Counted from the first letter of the stretch, positions 52,440 to 62,406 are shown. The stretch is DNA of 64,000 bases from AWTP1-13 sp050248715 (GCA_050248715.1 JBFWRV010000007.1:72597-136596); one strand, 5' to 3'. Made by a program: numbers and translations. Notes: generated by a model not told the origin, from the letters alone.

Positions 52440-53359
52440 GCGTTGACGGCCTCCTTGAGATGCACCGGCCCCGGCCTCAGGCCGAGGAGGTGGCAGATGG
52501 CGTAGACGAGATCGGCCCGATTCAGCGTGTAGAAGTGGAACTGGCGGATGCCGTGATCGACGAGGTCCGTCACCTGCTCGGCCGCGGTGGCGGCGGCGAC
52601 GAGATGCGTGGTCTGCGGATCGGTGTCGAGCCCATCGAAGCGCCGCGCCATCCACGCGGGAATGTTGGCGCCGCAGCGGCCGGCGAAGCCCGCCACCTGC
52701 TTGAAATTGTGGATGGGCACGATGCCCGGCACGATCGGCACCCATATTCCGCGCGAACGGGCGGCTTCGAGAAAGCGCAGAAAATGCCCGTTGTCGAAGA
52801 AGAACTGTGTGATGATGCGGCTGGCGCCGGCATCGACCTTGGCTTTGAGATTATCGAGGTCCTCGGCCAGCGAGGCACTTTCGGGATGCCGCTCGGGATA
52901 GCCCGCCACCGAGATTTCGAAATTGCCGGACCGCTTCAGCCCGGCCACGAGATCGGCAGCGTTGCGGTAGCCTCCCGGGTGCGGCGAATACTTGGTGCCG
53001 ACACCGGAGGCCGGGTCGCCACGCAGGGCAACGATGTGGCGCACGCCCGCCTGACCATAGCTGGCGGCGACCTCGTCCACCTCGACCCTGGTCGCCTCCA
53101 CGCAGGTCAGGTGCGCGGCGGGAACAAGCGACGTCTCGCGCACCAGGCGCGCAACCGTTGTGTGCGTGCGCTCGCGGGTCGACCCACCGGCGCCGTAGGT
53201 CACGGACACGAACCGCGGGTGCAGCGGCTCGAGCCGGCGGATGGCGCCCCACAGCGTCTCCTCCATCTTCTCCGTCTTGGGCGGGAAGAACTCGAAGGAC
53301 ACGTTGATGTCGCCGTCACCGACCAGCCGGCTCCGGCGCTCTCGATCCTGGTCCGCCAT
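52436..53359 (-). CDS. metF: Methylenetetrahydrofolate reductase
   Basis: FAD enzyme that makes 5-methyl-THF for methionine synthase. 307 residues: SFEFFPPKTEKMEETLW, VSVTYGAGGSTRERT, HIVALRGDPASG, and SRIITQFFFDNGHFLRF are family signatures. It overlaps its upstream neighbour's stop by one base (TGATG) and the next gene by four, showing tight operon structure with both MetH genes. Confidence 0.96.
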   Translation of the reverse strand: MADQDRERRSRLVGDGDINVSFEFFPPKTEKMEETLWGAIRRLEPLHPRFVSVTYGAGGSTRERTHTTVARLVRETSLVPAAHLTCVEATRVEVDEVAASYGQAGVRHIVALRGDPASGVGTKYSPHPGGYRNAADLVAGLKRSGNFEISVAGYPERHPESASLAEDLDNLKAKVDAGASRIITQFFFDNGHFLRFLEAARSRGIWVPIVPGIVPIHNFKQVAGFAGRCGANIPAWMARRFDGLDTDPQTTHLVAAATAAEQVTDLVDHGIRQFHFYTLNRADLVYAICHLLGLRPGPVHLKEAVNA

Positions 53360-54372
53360 CAGCCGACCTGCTCCATCTTGCGCTCATCTGCACCCCTCGC
53401 GGCCTCGGGGGTCGAAGACGGCCGGCCGGCAAGCCACATCGACACGGTAAGCTTGGCCGCGCCGCCTTCTCCCGGCACGAGATCGCGCGTGTCGATCAAC
53501 TCGAGCCCACACTCGGCCAGCCAGCCTGCGACCTGGTCGCGGGCGAACCCCAGGCGCTCGTGCGCGAATTGCTCGCGCAGGAACTCGATCTCGTGCGGGG
53601 CGAAATCAACGATCAGCAGCCGTCCGCCCGGCGCCAGCACGCGCGCGGCCTCGCGGACGGCCCGTTGCGGATCGCTCAGGAAGTGCAGCACCTGATGCAT
53701 GACCAGCGCTGAAGCCGATTGGTCACGCAGGGGCAGATCATAGATATCGCCCTGGCGCACCTGGGAATGCGCAATGCCGGTACGCTCGAGCTTGGCGCGC
53801 GCATAGGCCAACATGGCCGGGCTCAGATCGATGCCAAGGCCGCGCGCGTAGCGGCCGCGGAAGAGCTCCAGCATGCGTCCGGTGCCCGTACCGAGATCGA
53901 GGAAAAGGTCGAAGGGGCCCGGGCCCAGCGCCTCGCAGATGGCAGCTTCGACATCGGCCTCGGCCACATGCAGGGCGCGGATGCGGTCCCACTCGGCAGC
54001 ATGCTTGTGAAAGTAGATTTGCGCCGCTCGTTCGCGCAGCTCGCGCAGCGCCTCGAGCCTCCTGCGATCGCGGACCAGCACCGGGTCGTCGTGATCGACC
54101 GCCTGGATCAGCAGCCGCGCGAGTGCTCCGCCTTCGCCCCCATCCGCCAGCCTGAAGTAGACCCAGCTGCCCTCCGGAGCGCGCTCCACCAGTCCAGCCT
54201 CGGCCAAGAGCTTCAGATGGCGGCTGATGCGCGGCTGGCTCTGGCCGAGGATGCCCGTGAGGTCCTTCACGCTGAGCTCGCCCAAGGCGAGCAACACCAG
54301 CAGGCGCAGCCGGGTGGGCTCGGCAATGGCCTTGAGCGCGCCTACAGAGCTTTGAACGGACAAGCGCAACAT
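53359..54372 (-). CDS. ArsR-type regulator fused to a methyltransferase domain (SahR-like)
   Basis: 337 residues with an ArsR winged HTH (about 10-85: TRLRLLVLLALGELSVKDL, QSQPRISRHLKLLAEAGLV). A class I methyltransferase domain follows (about 140-300: FDLFLDLGTGTGRMLELF, GIDLSPAMLAYARAKL). It heads the metF-metH operon. SahR regulators respond to S-adenosylhomocysteine and control methionine-cycle genes; this fused architecture and context fit that model, from memory. The methyltransferase fold could be the SAH/SAM sensor. A palindromic operator lies in its own promoter, suggesting autorepression. Confidence 0.82.
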   Translation of the reverse strand: MLRLSVQSSVGALKAIAEPTRLRLLVLLALGELSVKDLTGILGQSQPRISRHLKLLAEAGLVERAPEGSWVYFRLADGGEGGALARLLIQAVDHDDPVLVRDRRRLEALRELRERAAQIYFHKHAAEWDRIRALHVAEADVEAAICEALGPGPFDLFLDLGTGTGRMLELFRGRYARGLGIDLSPAMLAYARAKLERTGIAHSQVRQGDIYDLPLRDQSASALVMHQVLHFLSDPQRAVREAARVLAPGGRLLIVDFAPHEIEFLREQFAHERLGFARDQVAGWLAECGLELIDTRDLVPGEGGAAKLTVSMWLAGRPSSTPEAARGADERKMEQVG

Positions 54373-54703
54373 GCACCTCTTTCGAGTCTTGATGATATAA
54401 AGATATCTTTATGCGTCAAGATCAATCTCGCTGAACCGGCTCGCCCGTCGCGCTCGCTGACAAATCTGCCCCTGCTCAGTCCAAGCTGGGATAGTGCCGG
54501 CAATCCGAAATAATCGTCCGGTATTTCGCGAGCTCGACAAGCTATTGCGACCCGTTCGACCTCCAATTGCGGCATATCCTGGGCGGAGATATTTGTCAGC
54601 TCTACATGTCGGGCGACGAATTCTGGGCGATGTCGCCCGTCAAGGAACTTCCTGTACTCCCTGTCGTTGATGGGGCAGTTCAACAATCCATGGAGCTTGC
54701 AAA
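54373..54703. other. 331-nt divergent intergenic region
   Basis: Between the SahR-like gene and the PRC-barrel gene. Apart from the promoter/operator at 54392-54419 I found no gene or hairpin. Frames open across it on both strands overlap that operator or lack ribosome-binding sites. No SAM or SAH riboswitch fold was recognised by eye. Confidence 0.5.
54392..54419 (-). promoter_or_regulatory. Promoter with palindromic operator of the methionine operon
   Basis: On the minus strand TTGACG (54414-54419) and TATCAT (54392-54397) are 16 nt apart. The spacer is almost wholly the perfect 16-bp palindrome ATAAAGATATCTTTAT (54397-54412). A repressor bound there would block RNA polymerase. The ribosome-binding site AGAGGT and the ATG follow within 20 nt. 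Confidence 0.75.
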
Positions 54704-55138
54704 ATGCTCAACCTCAAACAGCTCCGCCGTGTCGGCGTCGCGGCGGTTCTTGTCAGCCTCCCGCTGCTGCAAGCCTCTGGCCAGACGACGTCGCCGACGC
54801 CGCCGCAATCCCCGGCTCCAACTGCGCCGCCGCCGGCCGCCAAGCCGATGCCGCCGACACAGGGCCAGTCCGCGACGACGCCCGGCAAGGTCGATCCCCT
54901 TCTCGGCCTGAACGTGCTGTCTTCGGACGGCAGCAAGCTCGGCTCCGTCCACCGCGTGAAGAGCACGCCGGACGGGAAGGTCGAGGAAATCCAATTCAAG
55001 ACCGGCGGCTTCCTGGGCTTTGGCGGGAAGATCGTCGCCGTCCCGGAAAGCAAGTACACGCGGAAGGGAGACACCATCCAGTTGCAGATGACGGCCGATG
55101 AGGTGAGCAAGCTGCCCGAGGTGAAAGATCAGAGCTAA
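54704..55138 (+). CDS. Secreted PRC-barrel domain protein
   Basis: 144 residues: signal peptide (RRVGVAAVLVSLPLLQASGQ), a Pro/Ala/Thr-rich disordered stretch (about 28-62), then one PRC-barrel-like domain (about 65-135) with LLGLNVLSSDGSKLGSVHRV, GKVEEIQFKTGGFLGFGGK and IVAVPESKYTRKGDTIQL. PRC-barrels occur in photosynthetic reaction centres, RimM and many envelope proteins. The role here is unknown. A strong terminator follows. Confidence 0.85.
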   Translation: MLNLKQLRRVGVAAVLVSLPLLQASGQTTSPTPPQSPAPTAPPPAAKPMPPTQGQSATTPGKVDPLLGLNVLSSDGSKLGSVHRVKSTPDGKVEEIQFKTGGFLGFGGKIVAVPESKYTRKGDTIQLQMTADEVSKLPEVKDQS

Positions 55139-55449
55139 CCTAGCGCCACTGCGCAGAGAAGGACGGGCCGGTACGCCGGCCCGTCTTCTTTTTTGCCACA
55201 CTACGGGCGCGCTGTTGCGTTAGCTGACGGTTGGGGACACGAAGCTCTTTACGGCCCTACTCGTTACGTGTTCATGCTCATGCGTCGCTTCGCGTGTGGA
55301 AAAGTGGCAGGGAACAATGAGTTGCAGGAGGGAATCGCTCTTGCGGCTCGCCTTTATGCGGGTGGTGCAGGCAGGCAGTCGGGGGCAGGGGTACGGTCGA
55401 GAGCCATGGGGCGGCTCTTGGCACCATGCTAGGCGAGGGATCAGCAGGC
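55139..55449. other. 311-nt intergenic region
   Basis: Apart from the terminator at 55162-55194 no feature was found. A 79-codon frame inside has no ribosome-binding site or family resemblance. Confidence 0.5.
55162..55194 (+). terminator. Rho-independent terminator of the PRC-barrel gene
   Basis: A 10-bp perfect stem (GACGGGCCGG, loop TACG, CCGGCCCGTC) is followed by TTCTTTTTT, 23 nt after the stop. Confidence 0.93.
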
Positions 55450-56076
55450 ATGTCCATTTCGGCGGCGGCATTCGGCTGGCGCGCAGCCTCCCGACAAGGG
55501 TCTGGGTTGGCTGCACTCACGTGTTTCTGGCTCGCGCTTCTCGCTGTGTACGGATCCGCGACCGCACCAGCCCACGCGGCCGACCCGGCTGTCGTGTTCA
55601 TGTCGCAAGTCGGACGCGAGCTTATGGCAGCGGCGCGGACACGCTCGCCGGGCGCCATGGCCGCCGCCATCGAACGACACGGCGATCTAACGCAGATCGG
55701 GCTTTCCGCGCTCGGAGAGTACCGGACGCGGCTGCCGCAGTCCGAGCGCCCCCACTACTTCTCCGGGATGGCCAAGTGGATGGGCCGCTACGCGGCCAAC
55801 GAGGCGCCGAACTACCCGATCGCCCGCGTCGAATGGGTCGATCAGAGCATGCGCGGCTCTTACGGCAGCATTGTCGTCGACAGCCGGGTCGTGCTGGCTA
55901 ACGGCAGCGGCTACGACGTGCGCTGGGTGCTCAGCAAATATGGCTCCACCTACAAGGTGCGCGACGCCATGGTCCTCGGCTTCTCGATGACGACGCAGCT
56001 GCAAAGCCTGTTCGAGGACTACATCTCCAAAAACGGCGGCAACCCCCGCGCTTTGGCGGCCGCGCTGCACCGCTGA
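55450..56076 (+). CDS. MlaC/Ttg2D-like phospholipid-binding protein (orphan)
   Basis: 208 residues from the ATG at 55450 (an ATG 24 nt upstream is an alternative). The long signal sequence (LAALTCFWLALLAVYGSATA) is cleaved near AHAADP. The mature part resembles MlaC: FMSQVGRELMAAARTR, LGEYRTRLPQSERPHYFSGM, RVVLANGSGYDVRWVLSKYG, VLGFSMTTQLQSLFEDYISK. MlaC carries phospholipids between membranes. No mlaFEDB genes are in the window. Confidence 0.8.
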   Translation: MSISAAAFGWRAASRQGSGLAALTCFWLALLAVYGSATAPAHAADPAVVFMSQVGRELMAAARTRSPGAMAAAIERHGDLTQIGLSALGEYRTRLPQSERPHYFSGMAKWMGRYAANEAPNYPIARVEWVDQSMRGSYGSIVVDSRVVLANGSGYDVRWVLSKYGSTYKVRDAMVLGFSMTTQLQSLFEDYISKNGGNPRALAAALHR

Positions 56077-56342
56077 CGTCGGGCAGGACGTCCGAGGACA
56101 TGGGCATCGCCGCGATGCGATCGCCCGGCGCCGGCTGCAGCGCTCCACATCTGCAAGAAGCGGCTCCGTCCGCCGGCTGAACCGCGCCGGGTCTCCCGGT
56201 CGATCGCGAGGACACGCAGAATTGCGAAGCGGGGGCGGGCCGCTGGTTCGCTACAATCGCGTGCGATATGGTCCGGGGCCGGCGCCGCGACAGGGGCGAG
56301 GTTACGGGCGCCGTTGCGCTCGGGGGTGGGGGGAGTTCGCTG

Positions 56343-57677
56343 ATGGGCCTAAGTTCACTCGCTCGGCACCTGGCCCTGGTCATTGTCCTCGGACTCGGCA
56401 CCGGCATCGCCCGCGCGCAGCCTGCGGCACCGGCCGCCGGCGCCCTGCCCAAAACCTGCAAGGTGCCGCAGGGCGCCACCCTCGCCGCGCTCGAAATTCG
56501 CAAAGACAAACTCCAGCGAGAGATGGCCCGCGCCACCGGACAGGCCGCACGCAAGGCGCAGGAGCAGTTGCTGGAAGTGCTCTTCCAGATGGACTGTCTC
56601 CAAACCTCGCAGCCGCCCCCCGCCGGGCGCGGCTACGCGCGGCGCGGCGCAGCACCCGCCCCGACAGCCCCCGTCAAGTCAGCAGCACCCGGATCCGTGA
56701 TCGAGGTGGACACCTACTACGCGACCAGCCGCAAGCAGACCGCGAGCAAGGAGCCCAAACTGGTCTACGGATCGCAGGCGGAGCCCACGCTGCGCTACGG
56801 CCGCGCCGTCGTCAGCATCCCGCCCGATCACGTCCCCGGCAATCTCGAGATGCCGACGCTGTGGAAGCTGGAGCGGCAGGAGGACCCCAAGAAGCACTTT
56901 GTCCTCAAGAGCGTGACCCCGCTCGGCACCGATGCCGCCCGCCGGGAGATGGCGGACAGGCTGCAGGGAATGAACTCGAAGGCCTTGCTGCTGTTCGTAC
57001 ACGGGTACAATACGAGCTTCGCGGAGGCCGCCCTGCGAACCGCGCAGCTGGCACATGACCTGAGATTTCCCGGCATGGCCTTCTTCTACAGCTGGCCGTC
57101 GGCCTCGCGCATCCTTGGCTACTGGCAGGACGAGGAGACGGCGCAGCTCTCCGAGGCCGTCTTCGACAAGTTGATCGACGAACTGTCGCAGCTTCCGGTG
57201 AGCGACATCTACCTCGTGGCGCACAGCATGGGGACCCGGATCGTCACCGGAACGCTCAGGACGCGCATCGACCGGTCGAAGGATACACAGAAAGTGCGGG
57301 AGCTGCTTCTGGCGGCACCCGACATCAATGCCGAGCTGTTCCGCAGTGTCGTTGCCCCCCAGCTGGCAACGCTGAAAACCATGCGCACCACCGTGTACGC
57401 CTCCTCCTCCGATCTTGCGCTCAGGGCCTCCAAGATCGTGCACGGCTTCCAGCGGGTCGGCGAGACCGGCGGCGATATCTTCGTGTACCCCGGACTCGAG
57501 ACGATCGACGCCAGCTCCGCGGCGACGATGTCGCGCGCCTACGGCCATTCCTATCTGATGGATAGCTCCTCCGTGCTGCGCGACATCCGCGCCCTCGTCG
57601 AGCGCAGGGTCGCCGCCCGACAGCGGGGACTGCGCGAGATGGGCATCTCGCCCAACCAGTACTGGTTCCTGCAGTAA
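56343..57677 (+). CDS. DUF900 alpha/beta-hydrolase
   Basis: 444 residues from the ATG at 56343 after GGGGAG. It has a signal peptide (LALVIVLGLGTGIARAQ), an N-terminal coiled helical part (about 45-90), and the DUF900 hydrolase domain (about 120-410). LLLFVHGYNTSFAEAALRTA carries the HG oxyanion region, and DIYLVAHSMGTRIVTG the nucleophile Ser. IDVYYATSRK-type opening (VIEVDTYYATSRKQ) is typical of the family. Substrate unknown. It converges with the nuclease-like gene with 7 nt between stops. Confidence 0.85.
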   Translation: MGLSSLARHLALVIVLGLGTGIARAQPAAPAAGALPKTCKVPQGATLAALEIRKDKLQREMARATGQAARKAQEQLLEVLFQMDCLQTSQPPPAGRGYARRGAAPAPTAPVKSAAPGSVIEVDTYYATSRKQTASKEPKLVYGSQAEPTLRYGRAVVSIPPDHVPGNLEMPTLWKLERQEDPKKHFVLKSVTPLGTDAARREMADRLQGMNSKALLLFVHGYNTSFAEAALRTAQLAHDLRFPGMAFFYSWPSASRILGYWQDEETAQLSEAVFDKLIDELSQLPVSDIYLVAHSMGTRIVTGTLRTRIDRSKDTQKVRELLLAAPDINAELFRSVVAPQLATLKTMRTTVYASSSDLALRASKIVHGFQRVGETGGDIFVYPGLETIDASSAATMSRAYGHSYLMDSSSVLRDIRALVERRVAARQRGLREMGISPNQYWFLQ

Positions 57678-57684
57678 GGCCGTT

Positions 57685-58326
57685 CTATTCAGCACCACCT
57701 AGCGGGTCGACATCATCAACCGCAGGCCGCTGACCTGTGAGCAGGTCGTCGGTTCGACCATTCGGACGTACCAGAGCGGCCATTTGGTCAATCTGCGATC
57801 CAAGATGCTCAAGTATCAGACCAAGGTCCTCGCTCTGGCCCGGGCGCTTTTTCTGGACGAAATCGAGCGACACACTTCTTGCACCGGGGGGTATATCTAC
57901 CTCCGGCCACACATGGAACCTCCACTGTCGAGCGTCCCAGTGGTTGGCCGTGTCATCCTTCAGCGGATGGTAAGCAAACACATATAGTTCTGCCAGGCGC
58001 TGCGGAAACGGAAGTCTCCGCCAGATCGTGCCCTCCTCGTAGTATCCCTTCGCCGGCGACACGCTGAAACGCACGTCTTTAGACTCTCCCCAGGTTTGAA
58101 GCTGTGCCGCTTGCTTCACCTGTAGTTTGAGCTGACGCTCTTCGTGCTGAAAGTCCCATGAATTCCAGTTCTCGCTGCAATGCTTCCAGCCAACCCGCGC
58201 AAGCGTGTCTTTGACAATCTCTTCGACGAGATCGCCGCGCCAACGATTCTCAACAAGCTTGGCTCCGAGCATTCGTCGGGACAGACGCATTCTCAGTCGG
58301 TTGGGATCGAGCGGATCGTTTGTCAC
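57685..58326 (-). CDS. PD-(D/E)XK nuclease-like orphan protein
   Basis: 213 residues from the GTG at 58326 (GGGGAG 3 nt upstream). The N-terminal helix GDLVEEIVKDTLARVGW with Glu35/36, Asp58 in SWDFQHEE, and QLKLQVKQAAQLQTWG with Gln69-Val-Lys71 fit a PD-(D/E)XK-type active site (E...D...QxK). This is by pattern, not by database search. The C-terminal part is a beta-rich domain of unknown role. No methylase or toxin partner is adjacent. The gene lies among housekeeping genes. Confidence 0.6.
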   Translation of the reverse strand: MTNDPLDPNRLRMRLSRRMLGAKLVENRWRGDLVEEIVKDTLARVGWKHCSENWNSWDFQHEERQLKLQVKQAAQLQTWGESKDVRFSVSPAKGYYEEGTIWRRLPFPQRLAELYVFAYHPLKDDTANHWDARQWRFHVWPEVDIPPGARSVSLDFVQKKRPGQSEDLGLILEHLGSQIDQMAALVRPNGRTDDLLTGQRPAVDDVDPLGGAE

Positions 58327-58329
58327 AAT

Positions 58330-58371
58330 CTCCCCACCACCTCTCCGAGGGCCTCCCCACCACCTCTCCGA
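58330..58371. repeat. 19-bp direct repeat at the start of the nuclease-like gene
   Basis: CTCCCCACCACCTCTCCGA occurs at 58330-58348 and again at 58353-58371, a perfect 19-bp repeat with 23-nt period. On the gene's strand each copy carries GGAGAGGTGGTGGGGAG, so the ribosome-binding region is duplicated. It could also be a regulator site. Confidence 0.8.
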
Positions 58372-58458
58372 AAGCTTGCATCCATCCGGGAGGCACATCG
58401 CCAAATCTTACCACCCCATCAGCATTCCGCATCCCCTAACGACGCGCGAAGCCTGCAT

Positions 58459-60132
<1,674 letters not shown>

Positions 60133-60203
60133 GGGTTGCTAGGCGAATTGGGGTTGGCGCGCCTTGTAGCGCGCCGGGCGCGCCATCACAAGCAGCCGTC
60201 ACG

Positions 60204-60233
60204 TTGACAGCGCCGCGGCGCGACGCCTATGCT
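60204..60233 (+). promoter_or_regulatory. Promoter of the NTGGL-repeat protein
   Basis: Consensus TTGACA (60204-60209), an 18-nt spacer and TATGCT (60228-60233) give a likely start near 60240, about 27 nt before the ATG. The spacer is very GC-rich. Confidence 0.6.
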
Positions 60234-60266
60234 GATCGCGCATTTTTTATTGTTTTGGAGGCTGCA

Positions 60267-61436
60267 ATGGATATCAAGAAACTGCATGAAGTCGCCAAGA
60301 AATTGCCGTGGGATGCAATTGCCGGCAAGCTCCCCACACCGGCGCTCAAGGCCGAATTCGATGCCATCAAGAAGGACTTCCAGGAGCTCCTAAAGATGCT
60401 CGAGGGAAGGCCGCTAAACCGCGAGCTCCAGGGCAAGGTTGAGGCGATCGCCACACGATTTCACAACATCGCCAAGGACATGAACACCAGGTTCAGCCCG
60501 GGGGCGGAGCTGTACAGCAGAGCGCGGCTCAACGAGATTTCGATCTGGAACGTGTGCGACTACGCCGAGCGCGCCTTGTATCTGGCCGGCCGCGCGAGCG
60601 TGGACAAGGCGGTCGAAGAACCCTATCGCACGCAGATCATCAATCAGGCTTCCCACGCCTGCCTGTTGCGGTATCGCCAGACCTACAAGATTAAGGACTA
60701 CATCTTTCAGAAACTAGAGGGCGCCCTCGATCCGCAGGTTGAATTCACCGTCAACCAGTTGTCGACCTCGTTGCTCAATCAGCTCGTCTACTTCTCCGAC
60801 CTCGCGTACATGAGCAATCGTGAGCACACGCTGTCCGCGTATCACCGAGCGCTCGCCAATCTCATCGTCGGTCACGAGCGTGATGTCACCGGTCACAAGG
60901 ACGAAGGCGCGCGACACGCTCAGCTTGCCCTCGACCTCGTCCACGATATCAAGACGCCCGCGCGGGGAATTCACTATATGCAGCGGCAATACCACATCGG
61001 AAACTATACGGAGTTTCAGACGTTCACGAGGTTATCGCAGAAGCATGGGGCGATCCTGACCCGGCTGAAGCATCTGCATGATAGCGCCCGCCTGCTTGAT
61101 GAATCCGACGTGACGACGCCCAAGGCACATTTCAATGTGGACTGGATCGTTGGCCCGGGCCAGCGGACAGCGTCGGTAGCCGGCATCATGCTCGCCCTCT
61201 ACGCCGCGTCGGACATCGACATCGGTTCGGTCAAAGCCGCCATCGGCGAGCTCTGGCAGGGCGTCGTTGGCCACGTTCTCGCGGAGAGCCCCAGTGTGGG
61301 CGACGTGCAGCGCGGCGCGGAGATTGTTGCGGCCAACACCGGCGGGCTGGCATCGCTCGCGTCCAACACGGGCGGGCTCGCGTCGGTCGGCATCAACACC
61401 GGGGGCCTTGCCGGCAAGCTGTCGATGCTGGCGTAA
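60267..61436 (+). CDS. Unknown helical protein with C-terminal NTGGL repeats
   Basis: 389 residues from the ATG at 60267 (TTGGAG 6 nt upstream). No family recognised. It is almost wholly alpha-helical and soluble, without signal peptide. Residues 1-60 are Lys-rich (IKKLHEVAKKLPWDAIAGKL) and coiled-coil-like. The middle has ISIWNVCDYAERALYLAGRA and LLNQLVYFSDLAYMSNREHT. A hydrophobic stretch follows near 310-330. The last 34 residues contain NTGGL three times (NTGGLASLAS, NTGGLASVGI, NTGGLAGKLS), at a regular period of 10-11 residues. It has its own promoter. Confidence 0.75.
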   Translation: MDIKKLHEVAKKLPWDAIAGKLPTPALKAEFDAIKKDFQELLKMLEGRPLNRELQGKVEAIATRFHNIAKDMNTRFSPGAELYSRARLNEISIWNVCDYAERALYLAGRASVDKAVEEPYRTQIINQASHACLLRYRQTYKIKDYIFQKLEGALDPQVEFTVNQLSTSLLNQLVYFSDLAYMSNREHTLSAYHRALANLIVGHERDVTGHKDEGARHAQLALDLVHDIKTPARGIHYMQRQYHIGNYTEFQTFTRLSQKHGAILTRLKHLHDSARLLDESDVTTPKAHFNVDWIVGPGQRTASVAGIMLALYAASDIDIGSVKAAIGELWQGVVGHVLAESPSVGDVQRGAEIVAANTGGLASLASNTGGLASVGINTGGLAGKLSMLA

Positions 61437-61485
61437 GCGGCGCGTCGTCAAAGCGTGGGACGCCTCTGGCATCGTCGCCCGGGCT

Positions 61486-61734
61486 TCAACCGCCGCGGGG
61501 CATGCTGCTGTAGACGTCCCACCAAAGCTTGGAGCCGAACGGCACGCGGTTTTCGACGCGCTCGTAGTAGCCGACATAGCCGTTCTCGGCCATCGGGTTG
61601 CGGCTTTGCGTCCGTGATGCAGGGGCGGGACTGCTCTGCGAACGCTTGACCTTCTTGGAACCAGAGGCGTCGACAGCTCCCGCCGACAGGAGCACCAGCG
61701 ACAGGAGAGCCAAGATGGTGGCAACGATCCTCAT
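61486..61734 (-). CDS. Small secreted protein of the FGSxxWWDVY triplet (copy A)
   Basis: 82 residues with GGAGGAGGAC upstream of the ATG. Signal peptide (VATILALLSLVLLSAGAV), mature start near DASGS. A basic stretch (SKKVKRSQSS) follows, and the C-terminus reads GYYERVENRVPFGSKLWWDVY. It is paralogous to the next two genes on the same strand. No function is known to me. Confidence 0.75.
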   Translation of the reverse strand: MRIVATILALLSLVLLSAGAVDASGSKKVKRSQSSPAPASRTQSRNPMAENGYVGYYERVENRVPFGSKLWWDVYSSMPRGG

Positions 61735-61764
61735 GACATGTCCTCCTCCGGGGCAATCGTCACG

Positions 61765-62034
61765 CTAGTGAGGTGATCCGCGCTGACGGCCATACACATC
61801 CCACCAGCGCTGCGAACCGAAGACCTGCGAGCCGAGGATGTTCTCGTAATAGGAGTCGCCGGACCGGCTAGGCGTCGGATTGCCCAAGTTCGGCGACTGG
61901 CCGGCGGCTGCCCTGACCGATTGGCTCGCCTGCACCCGCTTCTTCTTGGCACTCGCGGCGTTCACGTCGCTGCCGGCACTTGCCGCGACGACAAGCGCCA
62001 GCACCAGCGTAGGCAGGTCCTTCAAATTGCTCAC
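61765..62034 (-). CDS. Small secreted protein of the FGSxxWWDVY triplet (copy B)
   Basis: 89 residues starting at GTG 62034. Signal peptide (LPTLVLALVVAASAGSDVNA), basic stretch (ASAKKKRVQASQ), then SYYENILGSQVFGSQRWWDVY and GRQRG. The GTG start and a weak AAGGG upstream make the exact start less certain. It lies 30 nt upstream of copy A and 39 nt downstream of copy C on the minus strand, suggesting one transcript. Confidence 0.7.
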   Translation of the reverse strand: MSNLKDLPTLVLALVVAASAGSDVNAASAKKKRVQASQSVRAAAGQSPNLGNPTPSRSGDSYYENILGSQVFGSQRWWDVYGRQRGSPH

Positions 62035-62073
62035 CCGTGATACCCTTGCAGGGTCATTCGCGCGAGACGCTCC

Positions 62074-62301
62074 TCATCCACGCGGTCCGCGCTGCCGCAT
62101 GTAGACATCCCACCAGCGCTGCGAGCCGAACCGCTGCGCCTCCAGCCGCTGTTCGTAGTAGCCCCCGCCATTGCGGTAGTGCTTGGAGTAGTACTGATAG
62201 TGATAACCCTTCTTCTTTTTGCGTGATCCGGCGTCCGCGTGGCTCGCAAGCCCCGCCACGACAGCCAATGCCGTTGCGATAGCAACCAGGATTTTCATCA
62301 T
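62074..62301 (-). CDS. Small secreted protein of the FGSxxWWDVY triplet (copy C)
   Basis: 75 residues from the ATG at 62301 after GAGGAG (a second ATG follows directly). Signal peptide (ILVAIATALAVVAGLASHADA), a basic tyrosine-rich segment (SRKKKKGYHYQYYSKHYRN), then GGYYEQRLEAQRFGSQRWWDV and YMRQRG. The open frame extends upstream, but only this start gives a signal peptide. Probably first gene of the triplet transcript. Confidence 0.72.
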   Translation of the reverse strand: MMKILVAIATALAVVAGLASHADAGSRKKKKGYHYQYYSKHYRNGGGYYEQRLEAQRFGSQRWWDVYMRQRGPRG

Positions 62302-62406
62302 ACCCTCCTCGCGGGATGCTTCCGTCCGCGTGCCGACTTCGTCCTTCCACGCGATATCCGGATATACTACGTGGGATGGGGCAGTGGATCTCTCAAGAGA
62401 GCGTGA

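Noticed and set aside
54342..54686. 114-codon minus-strand frame upstream of the SahR-like gene
   Set aside because: It runs through the promoter and operator and into the next gene's start, with no ribosome-binding site.
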